A stretch of 36,599 nucleotides of DNA from Alphaproteobacteria bacterium (GTDB lineage: Bacteria; Pseudomonadota; Alphaproteobacteria; GCA-2731375), in contig JAJFGG010000168.1 in the NCBI GenBank assembly GCA_021776235.1, forward strand, positions 1-36,599, in the 5' to 3' direction. Each line of letters begins with the position of its first letter. Position 1 is the stretch's first letter. The notes below the pieces were generated by a model that worked only from the letters and a program-made list of their open reading frames with translations, searched no databases and was not told the DNA's origin. Made by a program: the position numbers and the translations under genes. This document shows, in pieces, positions 34,872-36,599 of the stretch.

Positions 34872-35905
34872 TATACTGTTTCCCCGCTAACCCGGATCAT
34901 TCGTTTGCCGGTATTTTCGCCATGCAGCAGCCCGATTAGGGCTTTGGGCGCGTTCTCCAGGCCGTCGATGATATCGACCTTGTATTTCAGGCGGCCGTCC
35001 GCCACCCAACCGGCCAGGTCCCTGTCGGCCTGGTCCCGGCGGTCGGCATAATCCATCACGATGAAGCCTTCCATGCGCAGGCGCCGCACAACCAGCAATC
35101 CAGGCAAGCCGTGGGGCCCGGGGGCTGGCGTCGCCGTATCATACTGCGAGACCACACCGCAACAAACCATGCGGCCGCCTTGGTTCATGCGGAACAGGGC
35201 CGCCTGCAGGACCTCGCCCCCCACATTGTCGAAATACACGTCGATGCCGTCCGGGCAATGCTGGCCCAATGCCTTCATGACGTTCTCGGTCTTGTAATTT
35301 ATGGCCTTATCGAAACCCAGTTCATCTACGATCCATTGGCATTTTTCGTCAGTCCCGGCGACACCAACCACATGACAGCCCTTGATCTTGGCGATCTGAC
35401 CGACGATTGAGCCCACCGCGCCGGCCGCGGCCGAGACGAGAACCGTTTCGCCCGCCTTCGGTTCGCCAATATCCAGCAGGCCCCAATAGGCAGTCAGGCC
35501 GGTTACACCCCGAACGCTCATGCGGGCCACCAGATCATCGCCCGGGGGCAGTTTGTAGATGGCGCTGTCGGGGCCATGGATGGCATAGTCCTGCCAGCCA
35601 CCATCGCCTTCCACCAGGTCGCCAACGGCCAGGTCATCGCGGTTGGAAGCTACCACCTGGCCAATGACAAAGCCCGCCATGGGCTCGCCCAGACCCACCG
35701 GTGGGCGATAGGTGGGTACGTCATTGATCCAGCCGCGGTTGGCGGGATCCAACGAGAGGTAAATACTGCGCACCAGGGCCTGGCCGGGTCCAACCGGTGG
35801 CGTCGGGCTCTCGACCCAGGAAAAATCGCCCTCCTGCAACGCGCCCGCCGGCCGTTTAGCCAATACATACTGTCTGTTCATGGGCTCGATCTTGACATCC
35901 GCCAT
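34871..35905 (-). CDS. NADP-dependent oxidoreductase, MDR superfamily (CurA/leukotriene B4 dehydrogenase-like)
   Basis: 344 residues of the zinc-free medium-chain reductase group. It opens NRQYVLAKRPAGALQEGDF and has SLDPANRGW, the NADP loop VSAAAGAVGSIVGQIAK, GVAGTDEKCQWIVDELGFD and YFDNVGGEVLQAALFRM, all typical for CurA/PTGR-like enzymes that reduce the double bond of enones. ATG 35905 has GGAGG six bases upstream; the frame extends to 35929 without such a site. It is coupled to the thioesterase gene, suggesting a shared acyl or enone pathway, which is inference. Confidence 0.92.
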   Translation of the reverse strand: MADVKIEPMNRQYVLAKRPAGALQEGDFSWVESPTPPVGPGQALVRSIYLSLDPANRGWINDVPTYRPPVGLGEPMAGFVIGQVVASNRDDLAVGDLVEGDGGWQDYAIHGPDSAIYKLPPGDDLVARMSVRGVTGLTAYWGLLDIGEPKAGETVLVSAAAGAVGSIVGQIAKIKGCHVVGVAGTDEKCQWIVDELGFDKAINYKTENVMKALGQHCPDGIDVYFDNVGGEVLQAALFRMNQGGRMVCCGVVSQYDTATPAPGPHGLPGLLVVRRLRMEGFIVMDYADRRDQADRDLAGWVADGRLKYKVDIIDGLENAPKALIGLLHGENTGKRMIRVSGETV

Positions 35906-36087
35906 AGCCACCTCCGCTGCGTGTCTCATAATTGGCTAGCGGTATAACGCGTCCAGGCGCCAATTTGCTAAATGAAAATGCACAAAATAGCCGGGACGTT
36001 GAACTTTCGCTGGTCGCCGAACTGCGGCGCATCATTCGGGCGTTCAGCCGCTTGCTCTTTTTCGTCCCCCTGCTCCCAGGCGACCGC

Positions 36088-36117
36088 GCCGGGATTGGGC
36101 GGCCGGCTTATTTTTTA
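36088..36117 (+). terminator. Possible plus-strand terminator
   Basis: GCCGG (36088-36092) and CCGGC (36103-36107) pair across a 10-base loop, followed by TTATTTTTTA. The stem is short. It would end transcription entering from 35.9 kb on the plus strand, where no clear gene is seen. Confidence 0.35.
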
Positions 36118-36356
36118 TCCTGGAAGCGTGGCGAACGACACCAGATGCCCGAGAGGTCGGGGGCCAGCCAGGAGGTCAGGACCGCGCCGATCCCGGCCAG
36201 GTTCATGGTGACGCCCATCCAAAGGGCGCGGTCGGCCAGGACCGCATTTGGCGCGTCGGACATCTGAACCAGGCTAAAAATGCCAAAGGCGCACAGGCCC
36301 ACGCCAAACAGCCCGCCACCGGTCCGCCGCCACAAATCGTCACGATAAATGCGCAT
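36108..36356 (-). CDS. Small two-helix membrane protein, unknown
   Basis: 82 residues from ATG 36356 with GGGGGA about six bases upstream. Two hydrophobic segments (GGGLFGVGLCAFGIFSLVQM and LWMGVTMNLAGIGAVLTSWL) are joined by a short polar loop DAPNAVLADRA; the ends are basic at the N-terminus (MRIYRDDLWRR) and polar at the C-terminus (CRSPRFQDKK). I do not recognise a family. It is separated by about 200 bases from the oxidoreductase and probably has its own promoter. Confidence 0.6.
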   Translation of the reverse strand: MRIYRDDLWRRTGGGLFGVGLCAFGIFSLVQMSDAPNAVLADRALWMGVTMNLAGIGAVLTSWLAPDLSGIWCRSPRFQDKK

Positions 36357-36438
36357 GACTGATCCCCCGAATTGCCGCCTCCACGATAGCCATATTCGGC
36401 GAAATTGGGAATGGTCGCGGCGTTGCATGGAAATTATA

Positions 36439-36522
36439 ACGGCGGTCCCGAAGGACCGCCGTCTCGGCCACCTAGAGGGTGAGGGTGTCCCCTAGGTGTG
36501 GTCGTTCGGCCCATACGGGCCG
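36439..36522 (-). ncRNA. Cluster of three strong stem-loops, terminator or structured RNA
   Basis: ACGGCGGTCC/GGACCGCCGT (36439-36462) is a 10-bp stem whose minus-strand loop is the stable cUUCGg tetraloop, followed by GTTATAATTT. CACCTAG/CTAGGTG (36469-36498) and CGGCCC/GGGCCG (36507-36522) form two further stems. On the minus strand the three would form a compact RNA ending in a terminator-like hairpin, either the 3' end of a gene beyond the window or a small RNA. I cannot match a known RNA family. Confidence 0.45.
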
Positions 36523-36599
36523 CTGCCATTATGAAAATATGAAAGCAACGTGCCCAATATGCGTGGTAAGGATTTAAATTGTTTTGACGGTGGGCCATA

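Noticed and set aside
35932-36060. Plus-strand frame with ELRRIIRAFSR, faintly like a MarR regulator N-terminus
   Set aside because: Only about a dozen residues resemble the family and nothing of the DNA-binding part follows.
1-36599. CRISPR arrays, tRNA or rRNA genes, integrase with attachment sites
   Set aside because: No regularly spaced repeats, no tRNA or rRNA signature and no integrase gene were recognised by eye on either strand.

Overview
The window is chromosomal DNA from an alphaproteobacterium, most likely Rhodospirillales. The evidence is the family set and its order: DUF2066, HdaA, a DUF2155 protein next to aat, an NDUFA12-type complex I subunit, a B12-dependent ribonucleotide reductase (nrdJ) and a fused ThiS-ThiG. 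This rests on family knowledge read by eye, not on a database search. Most genes are ordinary housekeeping genes with tight start/stop overlaps.

Layout. 1-8.4 kb (+): DUF2066 protein (5' end outside the window), CDP-alcohol phosphatidyltransferase, AI-2E/PerM permease and HdaA, translationally coupled; then an SDR with an atypical active site, a DUF2147 protein, polyphosphate kinase and Ppx/GppA. 8.5-10.6 kb (+): a chemoreceptor and a STAS protein. 10.7-19.9 kb is the accessory region, lying between ppx and rnd, which I recall as close neighbours in relatives. It holds two same-strand copies of a three-gene cassette (MauG-like diheme c-type peroxidase, small cupredoxin CupA, larger cupredoxin CupB; local names). 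Between the copies, on the opposite strand, is a gene for tandem DoxX-like membrane repeats fused to an NDH-2-like flavoprotein. Beside it is a decayed IS5-type transposase. CupB of the first copy is a pseudogene (signal-peptide frameshift, lost copper-ligand His, Trp-to-amber stop). A chemoreceptor C-terminal remnant closes the region.

20-28.3 kb: rnd (-), aspS (+), a protein with an acyltransferase-like N-terminus and cyclic-nucleotide-binding C-terminus (-), and nrdJ (-). The nrdJ upstream region has two NrdR-box-like palindromes one nrdR spacing apart and two perfect DnaA boxes. 28.7-30.1 kb (+): NDUFA12-like, MlaD and DUF2155. 30-33.2 kb (-): aroQ, accB, accC, a 44-codon enoyl-CoA hydratase remnant and aat, the last overlapping the DUF2155 gene tail to tail. 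33.4-36.6 kb: thiS-thiG fusion (+), PaaI-type thioesterase and MDR oxidoreductase (-), a small two-helix membrane protein (-), and a cluster of strong stem-loops at the right edge.

How the accessory genes may work together (inference): CupA, CupB and the diheme enzymes are predicted to be exported, so they could form a periplasmic electron-transfer or oxidation module resembling the amicyanin/MauG pairing of methylamine metabolism, but with no methylamine dehydrogenase in view. The DoxX-flavoprotein fusion could link NAD(P)H or quinone redox to it. Both cassette copies keep the same promoter blocks and the same intercistronic hairpin although the DNA around them has diverged.
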